A DNA stretch of 64,000 bases. It comes from CAYURP01 sp964447175 (GTDB lineage Bacteria; Zixibacteria; MSB-5A5; SM23-73-2). Shown piece after piece: positions 7,966-15,783 of this stretch (position 1 is its first letter; each line of letters starts with the position of its first letter). The stretch spans positions 1-64,000 of the forward strand of contig CAYURP010000006.1 in NCBI GenBank assembly GCA_964447175.1, read 5' to 3'. Below the pieces are notes generated by a model that worked only from the letters and a program-made list of their open reading frames with translations, had not been told where the DNA came from and ran no database searches. The position numbers were made by a program, and so were the translations under genes.

Positions 7966-8316
7966 TCATTTTTCCCTGCGGATGCAGTTGCAGTAGCCGT
8001 GAAGGTTGGCGCAGATGCCTCCGAAAATCGAAAACAATCCCCAGAAAAGAGGGCGGGCAAATACCTGGGATAAAGTGGGCTGGGAATAGGGGAGAAGATA
8101 TATGCCCCAGGCTAACAGAGCCGATCCGACCACTATGCAGGCATGCCCGAATACAAGAGTTGCTATTCTTCCGCCACTATACCCTAAATAAACAAGCGAT
8201 GCACCTATGGCTAAAGGCAGGGCTCCGACTACACTGATGTAAGCTGCTATGGTATATATCCCGAGAATCGCTAAACCCAAACCTAAAATCAAGGTAATCC
8301 AACTATTTGGTCTCAT
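7966..8316 (-). CDS. Small integral membrane protein, unknown function
   Basis: The 116-residue ORF has a good ribosome site (AAGGAG) before ATG 8316. It is strongly hydrophobic with about four membrane segments: 'WITLILGLGLAILGIYTIAAY', 'VVGALPLAIGASLVYLGY', 'IATLVFGHACIVVGSALLAWGIYLL' and 'PLFWGLFSIFGGICA'. The last 15 residues or so ('NLHGYCNCIRREK') overlap a repeated intergenic motif (7969-7988), so the original C-terminus may have been changed by repeat insertion. No known family is recognised. It lies 38 bp downstream of the phosphofructokinase gene start region on the other side and is not clearly coupled to it. Confidence 0.6.
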   Translation of the reverse strand: MRPNSWITLILGLGLAILGIYTIAAYISVVGALPLAIGASLVYLGYSGGRIATLVFGHACIVVGSALLAWGIYLLPYSQPTLSQVFARPLFWGLFSIFGGICANLHGYCNCIRREK

Positions 8317-8354
8317 TTTCTCTCCTTACATATAGATTTAATATTTTCCCGTAG

Positions 8355-9446
8355 TTAGTCTCCAAAGCAGGTGTCTAAAGAGCGAGCGGACTTAATCAAG
8401 GGATGGTTTAGAGGAACTTTTTTGGGACCTTTAGCCACATCCTGTAATGAAACTTTAACCAGCGAGTCACCCTTGAGTCCCACCATGTATCCAAATTCTT
8501 TATTCAGTATCATATCCACTGCTCCGGTGCCGAATCGCGTAGCTAATACTCTGTCAAAAGGCGTGGGAGTACCTCCTCTTAAAAGATGCCCCATCATCAC
8601 AGTGCGGGTCTCCAGTCCGGTGACTCTTTCCAGATGCTCGCCGAGAACAAAACCTACTCCTCCCAGTCTAATGGGCTGCGAGCTCTCCTTGACTATCCTT
8701 CTTATCACTACGTCACCACCTTTGGGCTTGGCGCCCTCAGCAATGACTACAATGCTGAACCTTTTGCCTTTTCTGGATCGTTCCCTCACTTTCTCAGCGA
8801 TAATATCTATATCATAAGGGATCTCAGGAATAAGAATGATATCCCCTCCCCCTGCAATGCCCGAATGAAGAGCAATCCATCCTGCGTTATTGCCCATAAC
8901 CTCAATGATCATGATCCGGTGATGTGATTCTGCAGTGGTATGAATCCTGTCAATGCCTTCTGTGGCAATAAAAACCGCTGAGTCAAAACCAAAGGTGATA
9001 TCCGTACCCCTCAAATCATTGTCTATGGTCTTGGGCACTCCCACAATGGGAATCCCCTCTTTGAAAAACCGATGGGCTATGCCTAAGGTGCCGTCTCCAC
9101 CTATACACACCATGCAGGCTATATTAAGCTTTTTGATATTTTTTATGGCGATCTTTGACTTGTCTTTAAATTCTATTTTCTTACCTTTTTTTGTAGCATA
9201 CATATAAGGGTTTACAGTTTTAGATGTGCCCAGAATTGTTCCGCCTAAGGTGAGTATACCTGATACATCATCATATCCCAGCTTTCGATACCGATTATGT
9301 ATAATTCCGTGGTACCCGTCCTCTATCCCCACAACCTCCATATCATATTCCAGGATGGCTTTCTTGGTAACCGCTCTTATAACTGCGTTTATGCCAGGAC
9401 AATCCCCCCCGCCAGTAAGAACTGCAATTCTTTTTTTATTTTTCAT
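8355..9446 (-). CDS. pfkA: 6-phosphofructokinase
   Basis: The 363-residue enzyme has the PFK signatures in order: 'IAVLTGGGDCPGINAVIRA' at the N-terminus, 'CIGGDGTLGIAH' near residue 115, 'VPKTIDNDL' near 140 with the catalytic Asp, 'EVMGNNAGWIA', and 'MGHLLRGGTPTPFDRVLATRFG'. It phosphorylates fructose-6-phosphate in glycolysis. Gly rather than Asp in 'GGDGT' points to ATP as donor, because PPi-dependent enzymes usually have GGDD; this is a prediction. Its length and the clade III-like 'PKTIDNDL' context leave mixed donor use open. The start is supported by AGAGGTG. Pyruvate kinase at 13349-14767 is the other glycolytic gene in the window. Confidence 0.95.
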   Translation of the reverse strand: MKNKKRIAVLTGGGDCPGINAVIRAVTKKAILEYDMEVVGIEDGYHGIIHNRYRKLGYDDVSGILTLGGTILGTSKTVNPYMYATKKGKKIEFKDKSKIAIKNIKKLNIACMVCIGGDGTLGIAHRFFKEGIPIVGVPKTIDNDLRGTDITFGFDSAVFIATEGIDRIHTTAESHHRIMIIEVMGNNAGWIALHSGIAGGGDIILIPEIPYDIDIIAEKVRERSRKGKRFSIVVIAEGAKPKGGDVVIRRIVKESSQPIRLGGVGFVLGEHLERVTGLETRTVMMGHLLRGGTPTPFDRVLATRFGTGAVDMILNKEFGYMVGLKGDSLVKVSLQDVAKGPKKVPLNHPLIKSARSLDTCFGD

Positions 9447-9458
9447 AATACACCTCTA

Positions 9459-10181
9459 TTATTTTTTTCTTCTTATTATTGACAGGTATATTCCATTATC
9501 GTCAGTTGCGATTAGATCAAAAGAAAAACCTGATTTATTAACGTGTTTGTTCAAGGTTTCCGGATCAATGTGCATCCATTCGAACCAGTCGCTCATTTCT
9601 CCTTTGTATTCAAACTTCAATGTCTTTTCACCGAAATATTTCCCCTGTGCAATTTTTCTCTTCTGATATTCTCTTAATTTTTCGTCAACAGGATTTCTGA
9701 TATCAAATGAATCTGTCAAAAGTTGACCATCTTTCGTTAGTATTGAAGGAAGATAGTCGAAAAACCTGTCAAGACTCTGTAGGTTTTCGACTATGCCAAT
9801 GCCCCGAAGTAACAAGACAGTATCGAAGGGCTTGTCGTATTCGTCGAACAGGCCGCCAACCCTGGCATTTTCCGACCCCCTCCTTTTCATCACTTCGACT
9901 GCTTTTGGAGAATTATCCACCGGCACAACTTCCAATCCCTTTTTCTGTAGGAATAACGAATGAGAACCAGCGCCTGCGCCAATATCGAGAACCCGGCCGT
10001 CACAATTATCGAGTGCTATTTTATCGATCTCCGGAAATTCGTCTTCGTAGAAGAATTCTCTTGCATAGATCGGAGGAGTCACAAAACCATCATCCCTGTG
10101 CAGCAGATAAAAAGCCTCCTTTTCGCCGTTAAGGTAATCCAGCAAGCACTGACCGTGAATGTCCATTATTGGAGAAGACAT
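9459..10181 (-). CDS. Class I SAM-dependent methyltransferase
   Basis: The protein has 240 residues. Motif I of the Rossmann methyltransferase fold is clear ('GRVLDIGAGAGSHSLFLQKKG'), followed by the acidic ribose-binding residue in 'EVVPVDNSPKAVEVM' and by 'FDTVLLLRGIGIVENLQSLDRFF' (motif post-II to III). The substrate is unknown; the C-terminal part 'EMSDWFEWMHIDPETLNKHVNKSGF' is typical of small-molecule or lipid methyltransferases. It ends 12 bp before pfkA and starts 27 bp after the PNPOx-like gene, so it could be transcribed with both. The ribosome site before the ATG is weak. Confidence 0.88.
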   Translation of the reverse strand: MSSPIMDIHGQCLLDYLNGEKEAFYLLHRDDGFVTPPIYAREFFYEDEFPEIDKIALDNCDGRVLDIGAGAGSHSLFLQKKGLEVVPVDNSPKAVEVMKRRGSENARVGGLFDEYDKPFDTVLLLRGIGIVENLQSLDRFFDYLPSILTKDGQLLTDSFDIRNPVDEKLREYQKRKIAQGKYFGEKTLKFEYKGEMSDWFEWMHIDPETLNKHVNKSGFSFDLIATDDNGIYLSIIRRKK

Positions 10182-10208
10182 GCTATTTCTTTCTGACCGT
10201 CCAAAAAT

Positions 10209-10628
10209 TTAAATTTCAAAATCCGTGATAGTCAGACTGTGATAATATCTGCCCCATTCTGCTGTGAACAAAAGCACTGAATAATCAGGATCGGTGACGC
10301 CCAAAGGGTAGTATTTTTCGAACCCTTCCCGCCATAGTCTTTTTTTTGATTCAGCATCTTGCAGTATCTTACAGGTTCCAACTAACGTCAGGCCCATCCA
10401 TTTATCCATATCAACGAAAAAGACACAAGCTTTGGGGCTCTTTTTGAGCTGTTCGATTTTTTTCGAGGAGGTATTGGTGCTAAACCAAATTTTCTTCAGA
10501 CCCTCATTTTCCATTTTTATCATTCCTCTGATGTGTGGATAACCTAAATCCGCATTAGTGCCCAGCATCGCAATTTCAGACCTGTTAACTAATTCCAATC
10601 CTTTTCCCATAGATTCTTCTTTTTTCAT
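10209..10628 (-). CDS. Pyridoxamine 5'-phosphate oxidase-like split-barrel flavoprotein (general stress protein 26 type)
   Basis: This 139-residue protein starts behind GAGGAG. The split-barrel pattern is visible: 'EIAMLGTNADLGYPHIRGM' (strands 1-2), 'KKIWFSTNTSSKKIEQLKKSPKACVFF' (phosphate-binding region) and 'LTLVGTCKILQDAESKKRLW'. GSP26-type proteins bind FMN or F420-like flavins, and some protect against oxidative stress; no reaction can be assigned. A paralogue with the same layout lies at 26364-26804 and a more distant one at 11450-11941, so this window holds three. Confidence 0.82.
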   Translation of the reverse strand: MKKEESMGKGLELVNRSEIAMLGTNADLGYPHIRGMIKMENEGLKKIWFSTNTSSKKIEQLKKSPKACVFFVDMDKWMGLTLVGTCKILQDAESKKRLWREGFEKYYPLGVTDPDYSVLLFTAEWGRYYHSLTITDFEI

Positions 10629-10703
10629 AATTTCTCCTCAAATGAATTTTGTTTCCGTAATAAGTTTTCTTATAATTCTTTACTTTTTAAATAAAATATT
10701 ACA

Positions 10704-11396
10704 TTACTTCTGTTCTGCTATCTTTAATATCGTTTGAGCCAAACCTATAATGTTATCCAGTTCCGCATCAGGTATCTCAAAAGGAATCCGGGGCTGTTGA
10801 TTTTTGTAAAGTCCCAAACGAATCAGAATGGTTTTCATCCCCAGCTGTTTTGCTGGTATTATATCTTTATCTATTCTATCACCTACCATAATGCACTCCT
10901 CAGGAGCCACCCCGCATTTTTTCAGGATTTGCTCATAGTATCTGGGATCTGGTTTGGTAATGGAAAAATCGTCCTGGGTAAAGCGATAGGTAAGGCAGTC
11001 TAAAATAGAGTGCTTTTCCAAAAGCTCAAGCACGTCCTTACTATATTGTCCGGCAATACCTATCTTAAAATTTTGAGATATGGCTTTGACTTCCTTTTCC
11101 AATCCGGAATTGAGTTTCAGCGGAGGCTTTCGCTTTTCCCATTCCTCCTTATAGGTTCCGAATAATTTATCGAAAAGGCGCCTTTCACCTTTTAAATATT
11201 TCCAAAACACGTATTGATAAGCGCTGGGGATTAGAAGCTCGACAGCCTCCTCCACATCCCTCCAATACTGAGTAGGAGAATAGCAGGGCACAACCGGTCT
11301 TAAAAGCTCCGCAGCCAGCTCAGCTCGTGCTTTTTCGTGTTCCGACTCATCCAGAATCACCCCACCCGCATCCAAAAAAACCGTGGTTATCTTCAT
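10704..11396 (-). CDS. HAD-superfamily hydrolase (subfamily IA phosphatase-like)
   Basis: The 230-residue protein starts 'KITTVFLDAGGVILDESE', where the nucleophile Asp of motif I is present and the usual second Asp is Gly, as in many 'DAGGV' HAD proteins. Motif II is in 'FKIGIAGQYSKDV', motif III Lys in 'SITKPDPRYYEQIL' and motif IV in 'CIMVGDRIDKDIIPAKQLGM'. A helical cap lies between residues 20 and 100. With the second motif-I Asp missing, general acid function must be supplied otherwise, so activity could be dehalogenase-like or weak; the substrate is unknown. AAGGAG precedes ATG 11396. Confidence 0.85.
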   Translation of the reverse strand: MKITTVFLDAGGVILDESEHEKARAELAAELLRPVVPCYSPTQYWRDVEEAVELLIPSAYQYVFWKYLKGERRLFDKLFGTYKEEWEKRKPPLKLNSGLEKEVKAISQNFKIGIAGQYSKDVLELLEKHSILDCLTYRFTQDDFSITKPDPRYYEQILKKCGVAPEECIMVGDRIDKDIIPAKQLGMKTILIRLGLYKNQQPRIPFEIPDAELDNIIGLAQTILKIAEQK

Positions 11397-11449
11397 CTCA
11401 CTCCTTGCATTAGAACATAAAATAGTCTAATTTCTCAAATCAGCAAGTT

Positions 11450-11941
11450 TCATTTCTTAGGGATGTTACTTTTGCCAGTAAGTTCTTTTATATCTAATCT
11501 TAACAACATTATTTTCTTGAGAGTTTCATCATCTTTCAAGAATTTCTCCTTAACCTCTTTAGGATTATCCTCCAAATGATTTAATAGAATTTCCATTCCA
11601 TATTTTTTCTCCTCCATATCCTGCACAACACACATCTCACCCCAGAAAACAACCGAACGGAACTTGTGATCACAATCATTCATCACATATCCTTTATCAT
11701 TAATTACCGTAGCACATACCCTGGGATTATGTTTTAAGAAATCTATTTTCAAACCCTGTGCAGCAGTATGGAAATAAAGCGAATTTTCATCTTTATCATA
11801 GCCATAGCTTAAAGTTACAATATACGGCTCATTATTCCTGCACATAGATATAACAGCATACTTACCTTGTTTTATAATCTCAAATAATTCATTTTCGTCT
11901 CTTATTTCCCTTTCTTTCTTGTACATATGATATCTTGCCAT
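11450..11941 (-). CDS. PNPOx-fold flavin-binding protein (NimA-like)
   Basis: I choose ATG 11941 (MARYHMYKKERE) because a perfect AGGAGG lies eight bases upstream; the longer ORF from 11977 has no such site. The 163-residue protein shows 'QGKYAVISMCRNNEPYIVTLSYGYDKDENSLYFHTAAQGLKIDFLK', the flavin-binding core of NimA-like and pyridoxamine phosphate oxidase-related proteins, then 'RVCATVIND' and 'FRSVVFWGEM'. Such proteins bind FMN; some reduce nitroimidazoles, most have no known reaction. It precedes the HAD gene by 53 bp on the same strand. Confidence 0.82.
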   Translation of the reverse strand: MARYHMYKKEREIRDENELFEIIKQGKYAVISMCRNNEPYIVTLSYGYDKDENSLYFHTAAQGLKIDFLKHNPRVCATVINDKGYVMNDCDHKFRSVVFWGEMCVVQDMEEKKYGMEILLNHLEDNPKEVKEKFLKDDETLKKIMLLRLDIKELTGKSNIPKK

Positions 11942-12020
11942 ACTTAACAACCTCCTGAAATCATCCGCATCGAACATGCAAATTGCATCATTATTTCAGA
12001 TATTATAACACAACCCCCTA

Positions 12021-12060
12021 ATTATATTAGTTATTTCCGGGATATCAAGCGGAATTCCTA
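12021..12060 (-). pseudogene. Fragment resembling the 3' end of a pyruvate kinase gene
   Basis: By eye, 34 of 40 bases match the 3' end of the pyk gene at 13368-13407. On the minus strand it translates as 'GIPLDIPEITNIIR' against 'GIPFDTPGITNIIK' in Pyk. No longer open frame of pyk surrounds it. It is probably what remains of a second pyk copy or of a duplicated segment. The rest of the gap 11942-12214 shows no gene. Confidence 0.5.
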
Positions 12061-12214
12061 ATGATATGCCAGCGTTGGTAAACACCTATACGAAGGTATG
12101 AGCGAGCTTAGCCAATTCCCGTTTGCTGAGTATCGAAAACAATAAATCGCATACCTGCGCTCATTGAATGTTAGAATTTCTGAGATACTCATGCACTCTG
12201 ACAGACTGTCCCAA

Positions 12215-12955
12215 TTAAGTTTTGTAAACCTTTTCTGCTTTCTTCTTCATTGTTTCAAACGCGTTTTGCAGTAGCTCGCCTGGGCGTTCAGTGATTGTGA
12301 ATTTGATCATAGGTGCAGCAGTTGAATTGATATGAGGTGGATAAATTCCAAATATTGCATAATCATCAATTATATAGATTGGACCAAAAGGCATACCTCC
12401 TTTGTACAACCAAATTGACGCAGAGAAAGTTCCACATTTTAATTTACATTTATTGAATAGATCCTCTAAACCTTTTTGACATGCATTGACATTCTTCGCT
12501 ATGTGACTCTTCAACTCATCCTCATTTACATCGTCAGAAAAATCTCTCCTGAACCGGACACGCTCCAAAATTGCAGGGTTCTCAAAATGTGCCATGAAGA
12601 TTTCAACTTGAAGCTGCTGTAAATTCTCGAACCGCCAGAGATCTAAATCGCCCTCTCCTTCTGGAAACCAGGTTTGAAGAATTCTGATTCTATGTTTTGC
12701 ACCTCTCATCAGACCTCTAATTAATGAATTGTCCCAATTCTCATAGCAATCGACACCTGAGATTATCCTAGGGCGAGCGCTGCCAACCTTTTCTGCAGCA
12801 AACCACATGTCTAGAAGACGTTTTTCAACCCCTGATAGATTTTTACCAACACTTTTCATAACGCTTATCGCCCGCCATAAGGTAATTAAAATAATAGCTA
12901 AAGCTGCTAGTGTTCCAAAAGCTGTCAATAATTCGTGTATCAATTCCTTCCACAT
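12215..12955 (-). CDS. Membrane-anchored protein of unknown function with possible PLD-like fold
   Basis: The 246-residue protein begins with a membrane helix (about residues 8-32, 'LLTAFGTLAALAIILITLW') followed by a helical linker. The soluble part has 'LIRGLMRGAKHRIRILQTWFPEG', then 'LQVEIFMAHFENPAILERVRFR' and 'IYIIDDYAIFGIYPP'. This alternation of a small helix, beta strands and a long-range 'hydrophobic strand plus DDxxxFG' motif recalls phospholipase-D-like domains of bacterial sensor/effector proteins, but the HKD catalytic motif is absent. The resemblance is weak and I assign no function. No good ribosome site precedes the ATG. It has its own strong promoter at 13126-13154 and no coupled neighbour. 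Confidence 0.55.
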   Translation of the reverse strand: MWKELIHELLTAFGTLAALAIILITLWRAISVMKSVGKNLSGVEKRLLDMWFAAEKVGSARPRIISGVDCYENWDNSLIRGLMRGAKHRIRILQTWFPEGEGDLDLWRFENLQQLQVEIFMAHFENPAILERVRFRRDFSDDVNEDELKSHIAKNVNACQKGLEDLFNKCKLKCGTFSASIWLYKGGMPFGPIYIIDDYAIFGIYPPHINSTAAPMIKFTITERPGELLQNAFETMKKKAEKVYKT

Positions 12956-13125
12956 AATTAAATTACCAAAGGCTTTTTCTATTAAAATACCTTTGCCTTA
13001 CCATGCACTATAAACGGTCAAAAAGTGAGTGCCGTAATATTTACACTTATAAGCCACCAGCCTTTTATACAATAAATTGTCCCTCAATAATTTCCACACC
13101 CTCTCTTATTTTTTGAGCTTTATTT

Positions 13126-13154
13126 ATACTATAGATCTACTTTCCATATGTCAA
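13126..13154 (-). promoter_or_regulatory. Predicted sigma70 promoter in the 393-bp gap 12956-13348
   Basis: Minus-strand TTGACA (13154-13149), 17 bp, TAGTAT (13131-13126), driving the 246-residue membrane protein gene with a leader of about 165 nt. The remaining gap is AT-rich and shows no ORF or stable hairpin that I can support. Confidence 0.6.
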
Positions 13155-13348
13155 GAACTTTTTTTATTTTCTCATAAAAAAATCGTACTACCTTCGCCAC
13201 TTACTTGGTAAATAAAGTAATATAAGAGCTTGTTTTTCTGTTTCTCACAATAATAAATGCTGCAATCAAAAGAAAAAAATACGTCTGTCCCAAAATATAT
13301 TGTTAACTTAAGATCTACGAGATTCATCCTTCTCTCAGGGATAAGTAT

Positions 13349-14767
13349 CTACAGCACATCCGCTTTGATTATATTAGTTATCCCTGGGGTATCAAAGGGA
13401 ATTCCGGCGACGATGACTACTCTATCACCAGAGGTAGCTAAACCAGTTTCCAGGGTTACTTTCTTAGCTTGATCTATCATTTCATCTGTGTTTTTAGCAT
13501 ATTTGATCTTAATGGGGTAGGTTCCCCAGAGAAGCATAGTTCGCATTAATACCTCTTCATACGGGCTGGCTACTGCTATTGTAGCATGCGGGCGGAACTT
13601 TGACACCAGCCTTGCGGTTTGACCGGATCTGGTGCAGCAGATTATCACCTTTGCCCCGATTTCCAAAGCGGTCTGGCAGGCGGCGTGCGCCATGGCCTGG
13701 TGCACGTCATCTCCGGGCTTTATGAGCCTACTTCTGAACTGCCCGATATAGTCGATTTTATCCTCAGTTGCTAAAGCTACATCGTCCATCATTTTTGCGG
13801 CTTCTATTGGATACTTTCCTGCAGCTGTTTCGCCGGATAGCATTAAGGCATCTGTGCCGTCGAATACGGCATTGGAGATGTCAGCCACCTCCGCCCTTGT
13901 GGGTCGTGGGTTCCATATCATCGATTCCAGCATCTGAGTAGCGGTAATTACGGGCTTGCCAGCACGATTTGCTCTCTTTATGATATCCTTTTGTATCAGG
14001 GGCACCTCCTGAATGGGCATCTCCAACCCCATGTCTCCCCGGGCTATCATTACCCCATCAGCTTCCTGAATTATCCTGTCCAGATCGTCTAATGCCTCCC
14101 GTTTTTCAAGTTTGGCTATGATCGGAATATCTGCATTGTCCTTTTTAATTATCGATCTCAGCGCCTTTAGCTCATCAGCGCTTCGGATAAATGACTGCGC
14201 CACCCAGTCCACCCCCTGCTTTATCCCGAAGATCAAATCTTCAACGTCCTTGTCAGTGGGCACTGTTTTTTTCAATGAAACCCCCGGAGCATTTATTCCC
14301 TGGTTTGAAAAAAGTATACCTCCTACAACCACCTCACATTTAACGTCCGTTTTGGAAGTCGAGATAACCCCAAGCTCCAGCTCTCCATCAGCTAAAAGGA
14401 TGCGATCATCAGGTTTCAAAGCTTCAATTAGTTCAGGTGTGTTAACCGATACCGATGTTCCATTGCCAATCACATTTCGAATAGTAAGCACAAATTCGGA
14501 ATGAGGCACAAGTTCGATCTTATCCCTGGTAAACTTACCGATCCTCATCTTGGGACCGGATAAATCTTGTAAAATAGGCACTCTGGCTCTGAGTTCTTTA
14601 GATATTGTTCTCAAATTAGAGATCACTTCAGCGTGTTCCTGATGCGAGCCATGCGAGAAGTTCAAGCGGGCTATATTCATTCCAGCATGGATGAGTGCTT
14701 TAAGAGTTTCAGGTGAATTGCTTGAAGGTCCGATAGTGCAAACTATTTTGGTACGTCTTTTACCCAT
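13349..14767 (-). CDS. pyk: Pyruvate kinase
   Basis: The 472-residue enzyme starts 'GKRRTKIVCTIGPSSNSPETLKALI' and carries 'MNIARLNFSHGSHQEH' (K+/ATP site), 'LQDLSGPKMRIG', 'PIIAKLEKREALDDLDRII' with the active-site Lys, 'DGVMIARGDMGLEMP' and 'DALMLSGETAAGKYPIEA'. The B domain (about 70-170) and the C-terminal domain are full length. It converts PEP and ADP to pyruvate and ATP. It is the last gene of the chain that begins with tamB; AAGGAG precedes ATG 14767 and the gap to the RCK_C gene is 32 bp. A fragment like its 3' end lies at 12021-12060. Confidence 0.97.
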   Translation of the reverse strand: MGKRRTKIVCTIGPSSNSPETLKALIHAGMNIARLNFSHGSHQEHAEVISNLRTISKELRARVPILQDLSGPKMRIGKFTRDKIELVPHSEFVLTIRNVIGNGTSVSVNTPELIEALKPDDRILLADGELELGVISTSKTDVKCEVVVGGILFSNQGINAPGVSLKKTVPTDKDVEDLIFGIKQGVDWVAQSFIRSADELKALRSIIKKDNADIPIIAKLEKREALDDLDRIIQEADGVMIARGDMGLEMPIQEVPLIQKDIIKRANRAGKPVITATQMLESMIWNPRPTRAEVADISNAVFDGTDALMLSGETAAGKYPIEAAKMMDDVALATEDKIDYIGQFRSRLIKPGDDVHQAMAHAACQTALEIGAKVIICCTRSGQTARLVSKFRPHATIAVASPYEEVLMRTMLLWGTYPIKIKYAKNTDEMIDQAKKVTLETGLATSGDRVVIVAGIPFDTPGITNIIKADVL

Positions 14768-14799
14768 TTTATCTCCTTAAGCTCATAAAATAATCATTA

Positions 14800-15474
14800 C
14801 TACTTAAATCGAGCTTTCAAAACGTTAAGAGGTCCGTAAACCACCAGTTTGTCTCCGTCTTTTATAATCTCATCCGCTTTTGGCACGGGAATCCAGTTTT
14901 TGTCTCTTTCGATGCCTAAAACCAGCATTCCCTTTTCGGTTAACTCGCACTGGGATAACGAACTTCCAATCAGGGGGGAGTTCTCCTTTATAATCGCTCG
15001 TACCAGACCAAAACCTTCAATCAAGTGAAGAAGGTCCTCGGTGGCAGCTTCCTCCAGAGCGGGAGATTTTACCAGCTTATCCTCGATAAAGCTCTCCCAT
15101 CTTCTTATGAAGCCCTTATGAGTTGCTATTTTATAGATTCCAAATATTCCCAAAACAAGAATCACCACGTTAATAGGCAGCTGAAAACCTTGGCTGGTCA
15201 CCAGAGAGGACGTGCCGGTCACAATAACCGTAATAATACCCGCATTACCCAAGATCATCAGCCAGCTGACGATCTTCCGCCGTCGAGGATGGTTCACCAC
15301 AAATTCTGCCTCTCGCGTTGTAAAACCCGTTCCAGAGAAAGCTGACAATGCCTGAAACCTCGCTCTCTTTTCGTCCATCCCCGTCATCATCAAGGCAATA
15401 GAAGCTGCTCTTACTATGAGAAAGGAAAATAATATGACCAGCAAGGTAGGTAAAAGAAGATATATACCACCCAT
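14800..15474 (-). CDS. Membrane protein with C-terminal RCK_C (TrkA-C) domain
   Basis: I place the start at ATG 15474 (MGGIYLLLPT), because GGAGG lies eight bases upstream and the longer TTG start has no site. The 224-residue protein has membrane segments at about 2-24, 65-85 and 95-115, a cytoplasmic linker, and from about 150 a TrkA-C/RCK_C domain ('ENSPLIGSSLSQCELTEKGMLVLGIERDK', 'IIKDGDKLVVYGPL'). RCK_C domains bind ligands and gate K+ or anion transport. There is no pore sequence, so it may regulate or bind rather than conduct. Its SD lies inside the end of the preceding 100-residue ORF, whose stop is one base before this ATG. Confidence 0.82.
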   Translation of the reverse strand: MGGIYLLLPTLLVILFSFLIVRAASIALMMTGMDEKRARFQALSAFSGTGFTTREAEFVVNHPRRRKIVSWLMILGNAGIITVIVTGTSSLVTSQGFQLPINVVILVLGIFGIYKIATHKGFIRRWESFIEDKLVKSPALEEAATEDLLHLIEGFGLVRAIIKENSPLIGSSLSQCELTEKGMLVLGIERDKNWIPVPKADEIIKDGDKLVVYGPLNVLKARFK

Positions 15475-15475
15475 G

Positions 15476-15778
15476 TCAACTACCTCCAAAAAAATTTATA
15501 TTTTTTTCAAGATTGCCTTTAATTAAGCCTACAATATTATTTCGCATAATGCAAATGGCATCCAAAATACTTGACAAAAGAATCATCACCACGTAGACCC
15601 TTGAGAGCTCGGCGCTGTAGGTTATGTCTTTGTGAAGCACTGGGGGCCGATCCTTAAGTAAATCCTGGACTTTTTGTGCGAATTGTTTGGGGAGAATCAC
15701 CTTAATCAACTCAGAGACATTTAATCCTCCTGCTCGCAATCTATCCCTGTGCCATATCTTTTGATATGTGAAATTCAT
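15476..15778 (-). CDS. Hypothetical 100-residue protein with one membrane segment
   Basis: The ORF starts at ATG 15778, five bases after the tamA stop, and ends one base before the start of the RCK_C gene, whose ribosome site it contains. Such tight fitting on both sides favours a real, translationally coupled gene. It has a soluble amphipathic half ('VSELIKVILPKQFAQKVQDLLKDRPPVL') and one hydrophobic segment ('VYVVMILLSSILDAICIM'). Pro-rich 'KDRPPVLHKDITYSAEL' sits before the membrane segment. I recognise no family. It may be a small partner of the RCK_C membrane protein. Confidence 0.5.
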   Translation of the reverse strand: MNFTYQKIWHRDRLRAGGLNVSELIKVILPKQFAQKVQDLLKDRPPVLHKDITYSAELSRVYVVMILLSSILDAICIMRNNIVGLIKGNLEKNINFFGGS

Positions 15779-15783
15779 TCCAT

